A stretch of DNA of 64,000 bases from a bacterium SCSIO 12844 (GCA_024397935.1 CP073743.1:620001-684000), one strand, 5' to 3'. Shown: positions 9,169 to 17,095, counted from the stretch's first letter. Program-made: numbers and translations. The notes: generated from the letters alone by a model not told the origin.

Positions 9169-9333
9169 ATGGAATCAGATAATGATTTAACACCACAGAC
9201 AAATCAAAATGATTCAAATCTTACTTTTAATGTGTAATATAATACTCAGACTAATATACATGGCCTTCCTCTTAGTGCAGAAGAGTTAGAAAAGTTTAAA
9301 AACATAGATCCAAAATTTGTATTTATCATTTAA
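9169..9333 (+). pseudogene. Broken DUF2335-like small phage membrane protein gene
   Basis: The frame from ATG 9169 is stopped by TAA at 9235-9237 but continues in frame with NTQTNIHGLPLSAEELEKF and IDPKF, which resembles the start of DUF2335 proteins (a GPLPPPEIL-like motif followed by a P-G-A stretch and membrane helices). It stops again at 9331-9333, before any membrane segment. So it is both interrupted and truncated. DUF2335 genes are typical of prophages and islands. Confidence 0.5.
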
Positions 9334-9437
9334 AATAGATAAAACTCAGAAATTCTTGTTACCTATATGTTACCTTTAAGTAAAAGCTAGGTTAATATTT
9401 GTGAGTTTAAATATAGCTTAAAGTGTTGATTTATATA

Positions 9438-9482
9438 TGGCGCGCCCGGGTGGATTCGAACCACCGACCTTTGGTTCCGGAG
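9438..9482 (-). repeat. attL: displaced 3' part of tRNA-Arg(CCG)
   Basis: This 45-bp stretch matches the 3' end of the intact tRNA gene at 46901-46945 except at 9457 (C versus T) and 9477 (C versus T). On the tRNA strand it keeps G37 and the canonical TTCGAAT T-loop. It lacks the 5' half, so it is not a working tRNA gene. Confidence 0.9.
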
Positions 9483-9611
9483 TGGATTTTTAGTGATTTT
9501 TTATGAAAAAATAGTTTCCTTATAATTTCAAATAAATAATTGAAATATAAAGAATAAAATTAACTATTAATTGATAATAAAATATTTGTTTTTTTGTGTT
9601 TTAAAATTATT

Positions 9612-9645
9612 TTGGTACCCCCGTGGTACCCAGATGTGCTATAAT
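9612..9645 (+). promoter_or_regulatory. Integrase promoter with paired GGTACCC arm-type sites
   Basis: Two GGTACCC copies (9614-9620 and 9625-9631) are spaced 11 bp start to start, one helical turn. A TATAAT -10 follows at 9640-9645, about 35 bp before the integrase ATG. The same arrangement (GGTGCCC/GGTACCC, 11 bp) occurs at 46811-46828 near the other end. They are probably integrase or excisionase binding sites that also overlap the integrase promoter. Confidence 0.55.
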
Positions 9646-9679
9646 AGGACAATTGGACCCCTCTTAGCAGAAGAGTATT

Positions 9680-10813
9680 ATGCCAACATTAAAATTTACA
9701 AAAACGGCTATTGATTCGATTGAGCCTTCAGATAAAAGAGTAGATTATTTTGATAGCGATGTAAAAGGTTTATCACTAAGAGTTGCGCCTAGTGGTATTA
9801 GGACATATTCATTATTGTATCGTCAAAATGGAATTAAAAAGCGTTATACGATAGGGAAGTATCCAACTATACCTTTGCAAGTGGCAAAGAAGGAAGCTCA
9901 ACGGCTTTTACTTTTAATTTCTCAAGGTGAGGATATACAAAAACATAAAAAGGTTAATAAAAATGATAATGATATTTTAACTTTCAGAAAATATTTAGAC
10001 CAATTTTATTTAAATTGGAGTAAAACACATCATCGTAGTTATATTCAAACTCACAATAGACTTTTGATAACTTGTAAACCACTTCATAATTTGCCTTTAG
10101 ATTCTATAGATTTGAAAGTATTAAATAACTTTTTATTTAAGTACAGAAATGAATCTAATGTAAGTGATAACACCTTGAATAATACTGCAGCAGTTATAAA
10201 GGGTGCAATCAGTAGAGCTGAAGAATTTGGTTATATAGAGCATAATAAACTCAAAGGATTTAAAAAGTTTAAAGTATCAGAAAATAAAGTTCGTTATTTA
10301 TCAAGTCAAGAAACCTCTGCACTTATGAAAGTTCTTGAGGATGCAGAAGAAATCATTCGAAATATAGTTTTAGTAGCTTATTATACTGGTATGCGTAGGG
10401 GGGAAATTTTTTCATTAGACTGGTCAGATATAGATTTTAAAACTAATCAAATTACTTTAGATAAGAATAATACCAAGTCTGGTAAAACAAGAAGTATTCC
10501 TATGCATGGGAATATTAGACAAATGTTGCTTGATCTTTCTAGTAATACATCAGTGGGTTTTGTATTTAAATCACCTGTTACTGGTGGCAGATTAGATAAT
10601 ATAAATAAGTCATGGGCAACTCTAATGCAAAAAGCTGAAATTGAGAATTTTAGATTTCATGATTTACGTCATAACTTTGCGTCTCAGCTAGTAATGAAAG
10701 GTGAAAGCTTATCTGTAGTACGTGAATTACTTGGTCACAGTGATTTTAAAATGACACTTAGATATGCTCATTTAGCACCAGAGCATAAGCAAAGGGCGGT
10801 AGATTTATTGTAG
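9680..10813 (+). CDS. int: Tyrosine site-specific integrase
   Basis: 377 residues. The N-terminal 90 residues are the DUF4102/arm-binding type (LSLRVAPSGIRTY, YTIGKYP). A core-binding domain (about 100-200) and a catalytic domain follow, with Arg239 (TGMR), a Lys near 266-269, HDLRH at 327-331, LGH at 351-353 and the nucleophile Tyr362. All catalytic residues are present. It recombines attP with the tRNA-Arg 3' half; the attachment site is 200 bp upstream, and the interval holds only binding sites and the promoter. Confidence 0.97.
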   Translation: MPTLKFTKTAIDSIEPSDKRVDYFDSDVKGLSLRVAPSGIRTYSLLYRQNGIKKRYTIGKYPTIPLQVAKKEAQRLLLLISQGEDIQKHKKVNKNDNDILTFRKYLDQFYLNWSKTHHRSYIQTHNRLLITCKPLHNLPLDSIDLKVLNNFLFKYRNESNVSDNTLNNTAAVIKGAISRAEEFGYIEHNKLKGFKKFKVSENKVRYLSSQETSALMKVLEDAEEIIRNIVLVAYYTGMRRGEIFSLDWSDIDFKTNQITLDKNNTKSGKTRSIPMHGNIRQMLLDLSSNTSVGFVFKSPVTGGRLDNINKSWATLMQKAEIENFRFHDLRHNFASQLVMKGESLSVVRELLGHSDFKMTLRYAHLAPEHKQRAVDLL

Positions 10814-10848
10814 GGCATTCAATTAATTTGCAAATTCACTACAATATA

Positions 10849-10871
10849 GTATACTACTATATAAAGTAGTA
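10849..10871 (+). promoter_or_regulatory. Operator/promoter of the first toxin-antitoxin pair
   Basis: AGTATACT (10849-10856) is a self-complementary box overlapping a TATACT -10. Arms TACTACT (10852-10858) and AGTAGTA (10865-10871) make a 7-bp inverted repeat. It lies about 20 bp before the toxin gene, as expected for autoregulation by an antitoxin. Confidence 0.5.
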
Positions 10872-10889
10872 GTTGGGTGTTTTGGCAAT

Positions 10890-11198
10890 ATGACTTGGGA
10901 TGTTAAATACGTTGATGCAGTTCAAGAGTGGTTAGATAATTTGACAGTACAGCAATTAAAGTCAGTTGCTAAAGAACTTAGGTTATTAGAAATATCAGGT
11001 CATGAATTAAGGTTGCCACATAGTAAATCTCTTGGTTATGGCCTTTTCGAGTTAAGAGAAAGAAAGTTTGGCTATAGAATTTACTACACATTTGACCAGG
11101 GTAGAGTAATTATCCTTTTGAACGCTGGTAATAAATCTAGCCAAAAAAGAGATATTGTAAAAGCAAGAGAAATTTTGAAGCAATATAAGGGTGAGTGA
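10890..11198 (+). CDS. HigB/RelE-type toxin (phage Gp49-like family)
   Basis: 102 residues. The middle part, with LPHSKSLGYGLFELRERKFGYRIYY, is the hallmark of the RelE/ParE-like Gp49 family of mRNA-cutting toxins. The toxin comes first and the antitoxin second, as in higBA. The end overlaps the ribosome site of the antitoxin gene. It would cut ribosome-bound mRNA if released from the antitoxin, and so help keep the prophage in the cell (inference). Confidence 0.85.
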   Translation: MTWDVKYVDAVQEWLDNLTVQQLKSVAKELRLLEISGHELRLPHSKSLGYGLFELRERKFGYRIYYTFDQGRVIILLNAGNKSSQKRDIVKAREILKQYKGE

Positions 11199-11199
11199 T

Positions 11200-11502
11200 A
11201 TGAAAGTAAAAAGCTTTAAAGAGCATTTAGAGTCAAGACTCAATAAGCAAGATATTGCTGAAATAGAATCTGCCGCAGAAATGGAACTTGCAGCGATTAA
11301 AGCGCTTAGAGAAGATATTTCTAAGGCTTTAATTCAGTATATGTCAAAAAATGATGTTGGGTTTAATGACATAGTGCGTAAGCTAGGTAAAAGTCCTTCA
11401 CAAGTGTCTAAAATTATAAAGGGTGAAGCAAATTTAACAATAACATCTATTGCCCAAATTTTTGCTATTATTGGAAAAATGCCACATATTAAATGTGCAT
11501 AA
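11200..11502 (+). CDS. HigA-type antitoxin with XRE helix-turn-helix
   Basis: 100 residues from ATG 11200, which is well spaced from AAGGGTGAG; an overlapping GTG at 11191 would add three residues. The N-terminal part is acidic and helical. The C-terminal half (about 50-95) is an XRE helix-turn-helix (VRKLGKSPSQVSKIIKGEANLTITSIAQI). It neutralises the upstream toxin and probably represses the pair through the inverted repeat at 10852-10871. Confidence 0.85.
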   Translation: MKVKSFKEHLESRLNKQDIAEIESAAEMELAAIKALREDISKALIQYMSKNDVGFNDIVRKLGKSPSQVSKIIKGEANLTITSIAQIFAIIGKMPHIKCA

Positions 11503-11575
11503 GCAAAGAGCAGTAGATTTGTTATAAATTTTATATATAAAGACCCTAATCATTTAATTGTATAGATTTTGATAG

Positions 11576-12040
11576 TTAGCTTTTCACCAATGATAATGAT
11601 GTTCTTTTTTGCATAAAGTTTGAAGTAGAGCTTTGCAGAGAAATATTTAAAAATTTTTCTTTTTCAATCAGCCTAGCAATTTCAGGAGTTATTAAGCTAT
11701 CATATTCACCATTATAATTCATAATGTCAATTACCGTAATATTATTATTGTTGTGCTGTATTTTTATGTGATTATTTGATAATTCAATAGATTCTATATT
11801 TTTATTATTAGATTCATGTTCGACTAGTTTATTATAACATTCTTCGTAAGATAATTTAGTTAGGAGTTGATTAGCATACCTGTTAGAAGTTAGAAATTTT
11901 TTTACATCAACAAAACTTAATACTTGATGAGTTCCTACTTTAATAAAGTCACAATATAACTTTCCTTTTATATTTCTGAAATTTATAGCATTTCTTTTGT
12001 TATGTTTTAATGCGTTTTTTTTAAAATATCTAATCAACAT
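11576..12040 (-). CDS. Hypothetical protein of the lysogeny operon
   Basis: 154 residues, basic at the N-terminus, Asn-rich, with no recognised domain. Its start overlaps the end of the metallophosphoesterase gene by 11 bases, so it is the last gene of the leftward operon that begins with the repressor. No signal peptide or membrane segment is seen. Base composition is even more AT-rich than its neighbours. Confidence 0.6.
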   Translation of the reverse strand: MLIRYFKKNALKHNKRNAINFRNIKGKLYCDFIKVGTHQVLSFVDVKKFLTSNRYANQLLTKLSYEECYNKLVEHESNNKNIESIELSNNHIKIQHNNNNITVIDIMNYNGEYDSLITPEIARLIEKEKFLNISLQSSTSNFMQKRTSLSLVKS

Positions 12041-12758
12041 TAATAAACTCCATTTTTTGATTATATGTTAATAGACTAGGGCTTTGAATGAACTCTACTT
12101 TAACTGTATTATCAATATCATTATTTAAAAAGCTGAAATTAAAAGCTGATGATGGTGCATGGTAATATATGATACCATCACGATCATAACTTTCGTATCT
12201 GTGAGTGTGTCCTGAAATTACATATTTGATTTTATGTTTATAGTTTTGAAGTACACTAATTACTTTATTGTTATTTTTTATTATATAGTTATCCATAAAA
12301 TCATTAGTTGGTTGAGCATGATGATGCATACAAATAATAGTTTTATTAGAAGCAAGCTGAGTAAGATGTTCTTCTAGTTTATCTAAAGAATTTTGTGTAA
12401 CCATGCCATAATCTTCATTCTTTACATTAGAGTCTAAAAAATAATAGTTTTGATTTTCAATAATTTTAGGAGTATCTAAGCAGTATATAATATTATTTTT
12501 CTTACAATAAAGTTCTAATAAACTTTTATTGTCATGATTGCCTGCCATCATAAAAATATTTTTATTTTTAATAAGATTTATTTGATCAAACAGCAAATCA
12601 TAGCTTTGGTTGTTACCATCTTGAACATTATCACCAAGGAAAACAATATTTTTATCTATAATGGTGTTTAATTTAGAGACAACAAGTTTAAATATATTAT
12701 ATGTGTTAATGTTTTTAAGGTTGTTTTGGCAAACATGTGAATCAGAAATAAAAATCAT
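12030..12758 (-). CDS. Calcineurin-like metallophosphoesterase
   Basis: 242 residues with every metal-site motif of the family in order: D-S-H at 6-8, GDN at 42-44, GNHD at 73-76, a His run at 145-147 and GHTH at 183-186. The layout is like CpdA/3',5'-cyclic-nucleotide phosphodiesterases or phage phosphatases; the substrate cannot be told. It lies between a transporter gene (3 bp gap) and an unknown gene (11 bp overlap) in the repressor operon, so it is likely made in the lysogen. Confidence 0.85.
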   Translation of the reverse strand: MIFISDSHVCQNNLKNINTYNIFKLVVSKLNTIIDKNIVFLGDNVQDGNNQSYDLLFDQINLIKNKNIFMMAGNHDNKSLLELYCKKNNIIYCLDTPKIIENQNYYFLDSNVKNEDYGMVTQNSLDKLEEHLTQLASNKTIICMHHHAQPTNDFMDNYIIKNNNKVISVLQNYKHKIKYVISGHTHRYESYDRDGIIYYHAPSSAFNFSFLNNDIDNTVKVEFIQSPSLLTYNQKMEFINVD

Positions 12759-12761
12759 TTG

Positions 12762-13436
12762 TTATACTCCAATATGTTGCTTCATAGAGTTTAATATGCC
12801 AGGTATAAATGTATTAATGATTAGCCCTACAATTACTTTAAAAACTAATGTGCCTATGACTAACTCCATAATTCGCAAAAATGAATAGTGATTAAAAAAT
12901 GTGATATTGTATCCAATAAATACTAATAAAAACTTTGAAATAAAGTTACATAGTGTATCTCTTATATAAACTCCTAAGAATGAAATTGTGTAAATTGACT
13001 TTTTAAAAAAATTTATGGCGTATGCATTAAAACTAAAAGAAATTGAAATGCTAAAAAAAGTAGAAAATAAGACTACCCAATTGAATTTAAAGGCATTTGA
13101 CCAAATTTGAGAATTTTCTCCTGGGATGGTTGAAATTAGCCATAATATTATATTAGCCATAACACCAAAAGTAGTAACAATAGACATAAAAATGAGAGAT
13201 TGTTTAATGCCCCATCTTTCAGTAATGATATCACTAAATAGTAATGCTATTGGAAATAATAATCCAGACATAACCATTGGAGTACCAAAAAAATCAACTA
13301 TTTTGTACGCAAATATATCACATAAAAGCATGGTAAATACGCCCATAAGTATACAAATAACATAAGCATAAATGTCTTTTTCATTGATAAATGGTGATTT
13401 ATCTGTTTTTGTGTCCATTAAATTCTTGAATATCAT
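12762..13436 (-). CDS. YhhQ/VUT-family queuosine-precursor-type transporter
   Basis: 224 residues from the ATG at 13436, immediately after the repressor stop; a frame extending to 13481 would overlap the repressor and is less likely. It is a membrane protein with about six helices. The family signature is visible as LLFPIALLFSDIITERWG (Asp and Glu near residues 69 and 73) and a later Arg-Asp helix (YIRDTLCNFISK). In bacteria this family imports preQ0/preQ1 or queuine. It is the second gene of the lysogeny operon. No queuosine or 7-deazaguanine enzymes are seen in the prophage. Confidence 0.75.
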   Translation of the reverse strand: MIFKNLMDTKTDKSPFINEKDIYAYVICILMGVFTMLLCDIFAYKIVDFFGTPMVMSGLLFPIALLFSDIITERWGIKQSLIFMSIVTTFGVMANIILWLISTIPGENSQIWSNAFKFNWVVLFSTFFSISISFSFNAYAINFFKKSIYTISFLGVYIRDTLCNFISKFLLVFIGYNITFFNHYSFLRIMELVIGTLVFKVIVGLIINTFIPGILNSMKQHIGV

Positions 13437-13437
13437 G

Positions 13438-14016
13438 TTAGTAATCCAATTTATATATAGTTTTAATGATCTCTCCAACAATTGATTTGTTTCCTTGAGA
13501 TTCTAATGAAGTAAGGTTCTCAGAAGTTGTAAAATAATAATTATTATCGATTATTCGAATAACTTTTATGCAATAAGAAGAATTACTTTCTATGACAACT
13601 TTAGAAAAATCATTATAGATAGGCTTAGTTTGAACATAAACGAATTTATCCTTAAAAGAAGGTAGTTCAGAAGGAAATCGAAATGCAGCATTGCAAACAA
13701 ACCCGAATTCATGTGATTCAATGGCTATAGTTTTACCAGTTACAGAATCTAATATATGAAGTTTTTTGCTTTTATATAATTTTTCAATATCATCATTTAG
13801 GATAGATTCCATTGTAACATCAAAAATTTTTGCACAAGATTCTACAATATCTACTTTTGGTAAAGATTGTCGCTCTCTTGATTTGACAAATGCTGATCTG
13901 TCACATCCAATTGCTTTAGATAATGATGATATATTTTTAATATTTTCTGATTTTTCAATTAGATAATCTAAATTTCTAAAAAACACGATGTGTTTATTTA
14001 CTTTTAATGCAGTCAT
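13438..14016 (-). CDS. Phage repressor-like helix-turn-helix regulator
   Basis: 192 residues. The N-terminal 70 residues are an XRE-like domain (SLSKAIGCDRSAFVKSRERQSLPKVDIVESCAKIF). The C-terminal part is beta-rich but lacks an obvious LexA-type Ser/Lys cleavage pair, so induction may not go by self-cleavage. It is divergent from the replication operon, with TGTCA-type operator half-sites in between. It is likely the lysogeny repressor. Confidence 0.75.
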   Translation of the reverse strand: MTALKVNKHIVFFRNLDYLIEKSENIKNISSLSKAIGCDRSAFVKSRERQSLPKVDIVESCAKIFDVTMESILNDDIEKLYKSKKLHILDSVTGKTIAIESHEFGFVCNAAFRFPSELPSFKDKFVYVQTKPIYNDFSKVVIESNSSYCIKVIRIIDNNYYFTTSENLTSLESQGNKSIVGEIIKTIYKLDY

Positions 14017-14028
14017 GAAAATTTATGT

Positions 14029-14084
14029 TGACAAATGTCATCATCCTTTGTAGTTTTGTTGTCAGATGTCAGCAATTCTATAGT
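14029..14084. promoter_or_regulatory. Operator region between repressor and replication operon
   Basis: A perfect dyad TGACA-AA-TGTCA is at 14029-14040, and further TGTCA half-sites are at 14060-14064 and 14067-14071. A rightward promoter fits TTGTTG (14056-14061), 17 bp, TATAGT (14079-14084), with two half-sites inside it. This is the expected layout for repressor control of the lytic operon. Confidence 0.65.
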
Positions 14085-14168
14085 TGAGTTAATAGAATTA
14101 CAAGTCTGCTATCTCTAATTAGTTGAGATGTTTAAATAGATATAAATGAAAATGGGAAAGGATGTCAT

Positions 14169-14390
14169 ATGTTCTTGATAAATAGTTATATCGTGCTAAA
14201 ATCATCAATGTCAGGTGTGGTAACCTGCAAAAACAAGCGTAATCATGCGTTAAATGGTGTCAGTGTAATATCATCACGGCTTTTTCGATTTTATCGAGTT
14301 GTCGGGTGGTGGCGTAAATACAATACTCGCGAGAGAAATAGCGTCGACCTTACTTGTTTGAGGTTACCAACCACCTGGCTTAATTGGTAA
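14169..14390 (+). CDS. Possible leader ORF in a structured, GC-richer region
   Basis: 73 residues, Arg- and Trp-rich, with a good ribosome site (GGAAAGGA) before the ATG. The DNA is visibly richer in G and C than its neighbours and packed with short inverted repeats: CAGGT/ACCTG at 14212-14227, CGAT/ATCG at 14286-14296, CTCGCGAG at 14326-14333, and GGTGGT (14305-14310) with ACCACC (14370-14375). I have only a faint impression of the Ash-type leader ORFs of P4-like phages and cannot verify it. It may be an RNA element rather than a protein gene. Confidence 0.35.
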   Translation: MFLINSYIVLKSSMSGVVTCKNKRNHALNGVSVISSRLFRFYRVVGWWRKYNTRERNSVDLTCLRLPTTWLNW

Positions 14391-14408
14391 AAAACAAGGA
14401 GTCTAATC

Positions 14409-15479
14409 ATGTCTGAAGTCAAGTGGATTAAAATTGTCACGGATATTTTTGATGATGAAAAAGTACAGTTAATTGAATCTTTACCAGAAGCTGATTCAAT
14501 AATTGTAATTTGGTTCAAATTACTCTGTCTAGCAGGGAAAAATAATAATAGCGGTGTTTTTACTTTAAATAACAGAATTCATTACACCGATGAAATGTTT
14601 TCAACAATATTTAGGCGTCATGTAAATATTGTAAAACTTGCACTTACTACATTCGAAAAGTTTGGAATGATTGAGTTGATTAATGATGTTGTTACCATTC
14701 CCAATTGGTCTAAACATCAGCATTTAGATCAGCTAGAAGAAAAGAAAAAATACCAGCGTAATTACATGAAAAAATATCGAGAAAAACAAAAGCAAATTAC
14801 TGATCAAAATTACAGTAAATCTAACTGTAAAACTAACAGTGAATCTAACAGTAAAGCTAATGTTAGCTCGACAGATAAAGATATAGATAAAGAAATAGAT
14901 AATAATAACCCCCTTATATCCCCCTTTGAATTATCCCCTTGTAAAAAATCACAACAGTGTCATTGTTGTTCAAGAAAAGCAAAATTTACAATTAGTGATT
15001 TAGCATATTGTGGGCAGCATACAAGGATTGAGCTAAGTAAACTTGGTAAGCTAGATTGTTTACCTAATGATTTAAATGATCAATTGATAAATCAACTTGA
15101 TACATCTCTACATGAAATTTTTGAAGAATATCTTGATTTGCGCAAACAGCTTAAGGTTAAAAATACTGATAGAGCTGTAGGATTGTTAATCAATGAGTTA
15201 AAGAAATATTCTCTTAATGAGCAAAAGCAGATGATTGAAAACTCAATTATGCATTCATGGAAATCAGTGTATCCGTTAAAGAAGCAACCAGCTAATAACC
15301 AACAGAGTAAATCTCAAACACCTGCTGTTAATGCCATTTTAGATGAAAATTGGCGTATGACAGATGAAGAGTTTGATGCACATAACGAAGCAAATATTAA
15401 AGCTGCATTTGGTGATGATTTTTTTGAAAATCTTAAAAATGATATTGATAATTTTGACCAAAAAGGAGGGGCAGCATAA
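14409..15479 (+). CDS. Phage replisome organiser (DnaD-like N-terminal domain)
   Basis: 356 residues. The first 120 residues (VKWIKIVTDIFDDEKVQLIE, then a winged-helix pattern ending TIPNWSKHQHL) match the phage replisome-organiser N-terminal domain, followed by a basic stretch (KKKYQRNYMKKYREKQK). A Cys/His cluster near 180-198 (CHCCSRK, CGQH) could bind zinc. Such proteins open the origin and bring in the helicase loader, which is the next gene (one-base overlap at the start codon). The family is best known from Firmicutes phages. Confidence 0.8.
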   Translation: MSEVKWIKIVTDIFDDEKVQLIESLPEADSIIVIWFKLLCLAGKNNNSGVFTLNNRIHYTDEMFSTIFRRHVNIVKLALTTFEKFGMIELINDVVTIPNWSKHQHLDQLEEKKKYQRNYMKKYREKQKQITDQNYSKSNCKTNSESNSKANVSSTDKDIDKEIDNNNPLISPFELSPCKKSQQCHCCSRKAKFTISDLAYCGQHTRIELSKLGKLDCLPNDLNDQLINQLDTSLHEIFEEYLDLRKQLKVKNTDRAVGLLINELKKYSLNEQKQMIENSIMHSWKSVYPLKKQPANNQQSKSQTPAVNAILDENWRMTDEEFDAHNEANIKAAFGDDFFENLKNDIDNFDQKGGAA

Positions 15480-16237
15480 TGGAAGCAATAAGTAAAATTG
15501 AAAGCTTTGTAGAGCAAATGAAGCTTAAAGCTGAGAAGAAAAAACAACATTGTGATAAACATCAGATTGGTTATCTCTATAGCTGTTCACAATGTGATGC
15601 TGAGATTAAACAAGCTCAAGAAAGAGCATATCAAGTAGGTGTTTTATTAACTCAGTCAGGTATTAGAAAACGTTTTGAAAAAGCATGTTTTGAAAATTTT
15701 AAGCCTGAGAATCATCATGATCAAATAAATTTTAAGTTGGCTAAGAACTATGCTGATAATTTCGATGTCATGAAAGAAAATGGCAAAAACATTGTCATGT
15801 ATGGTGGTACAGGCACAGGTAAAAATTATTTGGCTGTTAGCATTATGCGAGAATTAATCAGCCTATATAGCGCTAAGGTAAAAGTAATTACGGCGTATAA
15901 CTTGATCTACAGCATTAACGAAACTTACTCACCAAACTGTCATAAAACCGAGCGCCAAGTTAAGCAAGAATATCTTAGCTATGATTTTTTAGTGATTGAT
16001 GAGTTTGATTTAAATCGTGGCACTGAGTCAGATAATTTACAGTTGTTTGATGTTATCAACGATCGTTATGAAGAAATGTTGCCAACAGCAATTATTTCTA
16101 ACCTCAATCGAGAGCAGTTAGAGAAGCGAGTAGGACAGCGTGTCATATCGCGCCTACTAGATGGTGGTGTAATCATGAAGTTTACTGGAGTCGATAGAAG
16201 GAAAAATCAAGTTTGTAATGGAGGGGTAAAATTATGA
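15479..16237 (+). CDS. dnaC: DnaC-like helicase loader ATPase
   Basis: 252 residues. A zinc-like C25-x2-H28 and C36-x2-C39 set is near the start. The Walker A motif GGTGTGKN is at 109-116; the terminal Asn in place of Thr/Ser is also found in E. coli DnaC, so it is not a defect. Walker B LVIDEFD is at 171-177, and a sensor/arginine region (QRVISRLLDGG) follows. It loads the replicative helicase at the phage origin with the organiser encoded upstream. Its stop overlaps a small downstream gene by 4 bases. Confidence 0.88.
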   Translation: MEAISKIESFVEQMKLKAEKKKQHCDKHQIGYLYSCSQCDAEIKQAQERAYQVGVLLTQSGIRKRFEKACFENFKPENHHDQINFKLAKNYADNFDVMKENGKNIVMYGGTGTGKNYLAVSIMRELISLYSAKVKVITAYNLIYSINETYSPNCHKTERQVKQEYLSYDFLVIDEFDLNRGTESDNLQLFDVINDRYEEMLPTAIISNLNREQLEKRVGQRVISRLLDGGVIMKFTGVDRRKNQVCNGGVKL

Positions 16238-16392
16238 ATTGTATAAATAAAGTTTTAAAGGTCGTGGTAAAGTTTTCATATGGCTTATGTGGGTATGTAT
16301 TGGCGATGGGTAGATCGTTTAATGATGAGGATTTATTTGGTGATTATGACGTTGTTATTCAAGTGGATTTGGCTAAGGGAGCAGAAAAATGA
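16234..16392 (+). CDS. 52-residue small protein
   Basis: A short frame with a very good ribosome site (GGAGGGG, 8 bases before the ATG). Its ATG overlaps the dnaC stop (ATGA), and its own stop overlaps the next gene's ATG (ATGA again), so it fits exactly between its neighbours. It starts MNCINKVLKVVVKF and ends acidic. No domain is recognised. Confidence 0.6.
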   Translation: MNCINKVLKVVVKFSYGLCGYVLAMGRSFNDEDLFGDYDVVIQVDLAKGAEK

Positions 16393-16682
16393 GTTTAGAT
16401 AATTTGATTAAGGTACAAGTTGAAGATGCGTTACAACCAATAATGGCGGAATTAAACTTTTACATAGACAAACTTTCTAAGACAGATGTTTATAAAGATG
16501 TTCAAGTTGGCGCAGCAGAGGCAGCACGGTTGCTAAATAGAAGCGTTGCTATGATTCATATCTATGTTGATGAAGGGCAGTTAATTCCAGTTGACCCACA
16601 TGAAAAATGCAAAAAATTTACACTCGAAGAAATTGATAGATTTAGGAATGAGTCAACAATGCAACGTCGAAAAGATTTTTAA
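16389..16682 (+). CDS. Small helix-turn-helix (excisionase/MerR-like) protein
   Basis: 97 residues. The C-terminal half, VGAAEAARLLNRSVAMIHIYVDEGQLIPVD then FTLEEIDRFR, is a winged helix-turn-helix of the excisionase/MerR type. It could be an excisionase-like or regulatory protein of the early operon. It is translationally coupled to the 52-residue gene. Confidence 0.65.
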   Translation: MSLDNLIKVQVEDALQPIMAELNFYIDKLSKTDVYKDVQVGAAEAARLLNRSVAMIHIYVDEGQLIPVDPHEKCKKFTLEEIDRFRNESTMQRRKDF

Positions 16683-16695
16683 TAGGAGATTATAT

Positions 16696-16938
16696 ATGAA
16701 AATGCAAAGTGAAAATAACCTTAAATATATTGGTGGTGGTAACGGTTTTGGTTTTTTTATAATACTTTTTTTCATTTTTTTAGTATTGAAACTATGTGGT
16801 GTTATTACATGGTCATGGTGGTGGGTATTTGCACCGTTTTGGTTGCCACCCACTGCTTTTTTATTGATATTGGCAATTTTTTATGTTGTCGTTACAATTT
16901 TTGATTTGATCAAAAATTATGTTAAGCCAAACAGTTAG
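16696..16938 (+). CDS. Small two-helix membrane protein
   Basis: 80 residues from the ATG at 16696, which has TAGGAGA upstream; the longer frame from 16591 overlaps the previous gene and is rejected. Two membrane segments (about 18-37 and 48-69) are joined by a Trp-rich loop (TWSWWWVFAPFW). It resembles small conserved membrane proteins found in early phage operons. The role is unknown. Confidence 0.6.
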   Translation: MKMQSENNLKYIGGGNGFGFFIILFFIFLVLKLCGVITWSWWWVFAPFWLPPTAFLLILAIFYVVVTIFDLIKNYVKPNS

Positions 16939-16971
16939 TTTTAGAGCGAATTTTAAATAAAAATCATCTTG

Positions 16972-17002
16972 CCCAAACTCAAAGAATAATTATTGATAGC
17001 AT
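16972..17002 (+). promoter_or_regulatory. Phage activator-type promoter 1 (before recT)
   Basis: CCCAAACTC (16972-16980), then 16 bp, then TAGCAT (16997-17002). The same spacing between the box and a TAnnAT element is seen at 25888, 30921 and 37363. There is no consensus -35, so an activator is likely needed. It would drive the RecT-to-Mor operon. Confidence 0.5.
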
Positions 17003-17095
17003 AGAAATATAGCAGGTATTTCGGGGGGAGTTACATTCCGAGATAGTCATTTTTATCTTGGGATGTACCCAAAAATTAACGATTTAGGAAGTAAA

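Noticed and set aside
8891-9217. A 108-residue frame on the minus strand before attL
   Set aside because: It is antisense to the small gene with a better ribosome site and to the DUF2335-like remnant; composition looks random.
9438-9482. A second tRNA-Arg gene at the left prophage end
   Set aside because: Only the 3' half from the anticodon loop onward is present; the 5' half is missing, so it is an attachment-site remnant.
15805-15828. Asn in place of Thr/Ser at the end of the DnaC Walker A motif as a sign of inactivity
   Set aside because: Escherichia coli DnaC has the same GTGKN ending, so it is a feature of the family.
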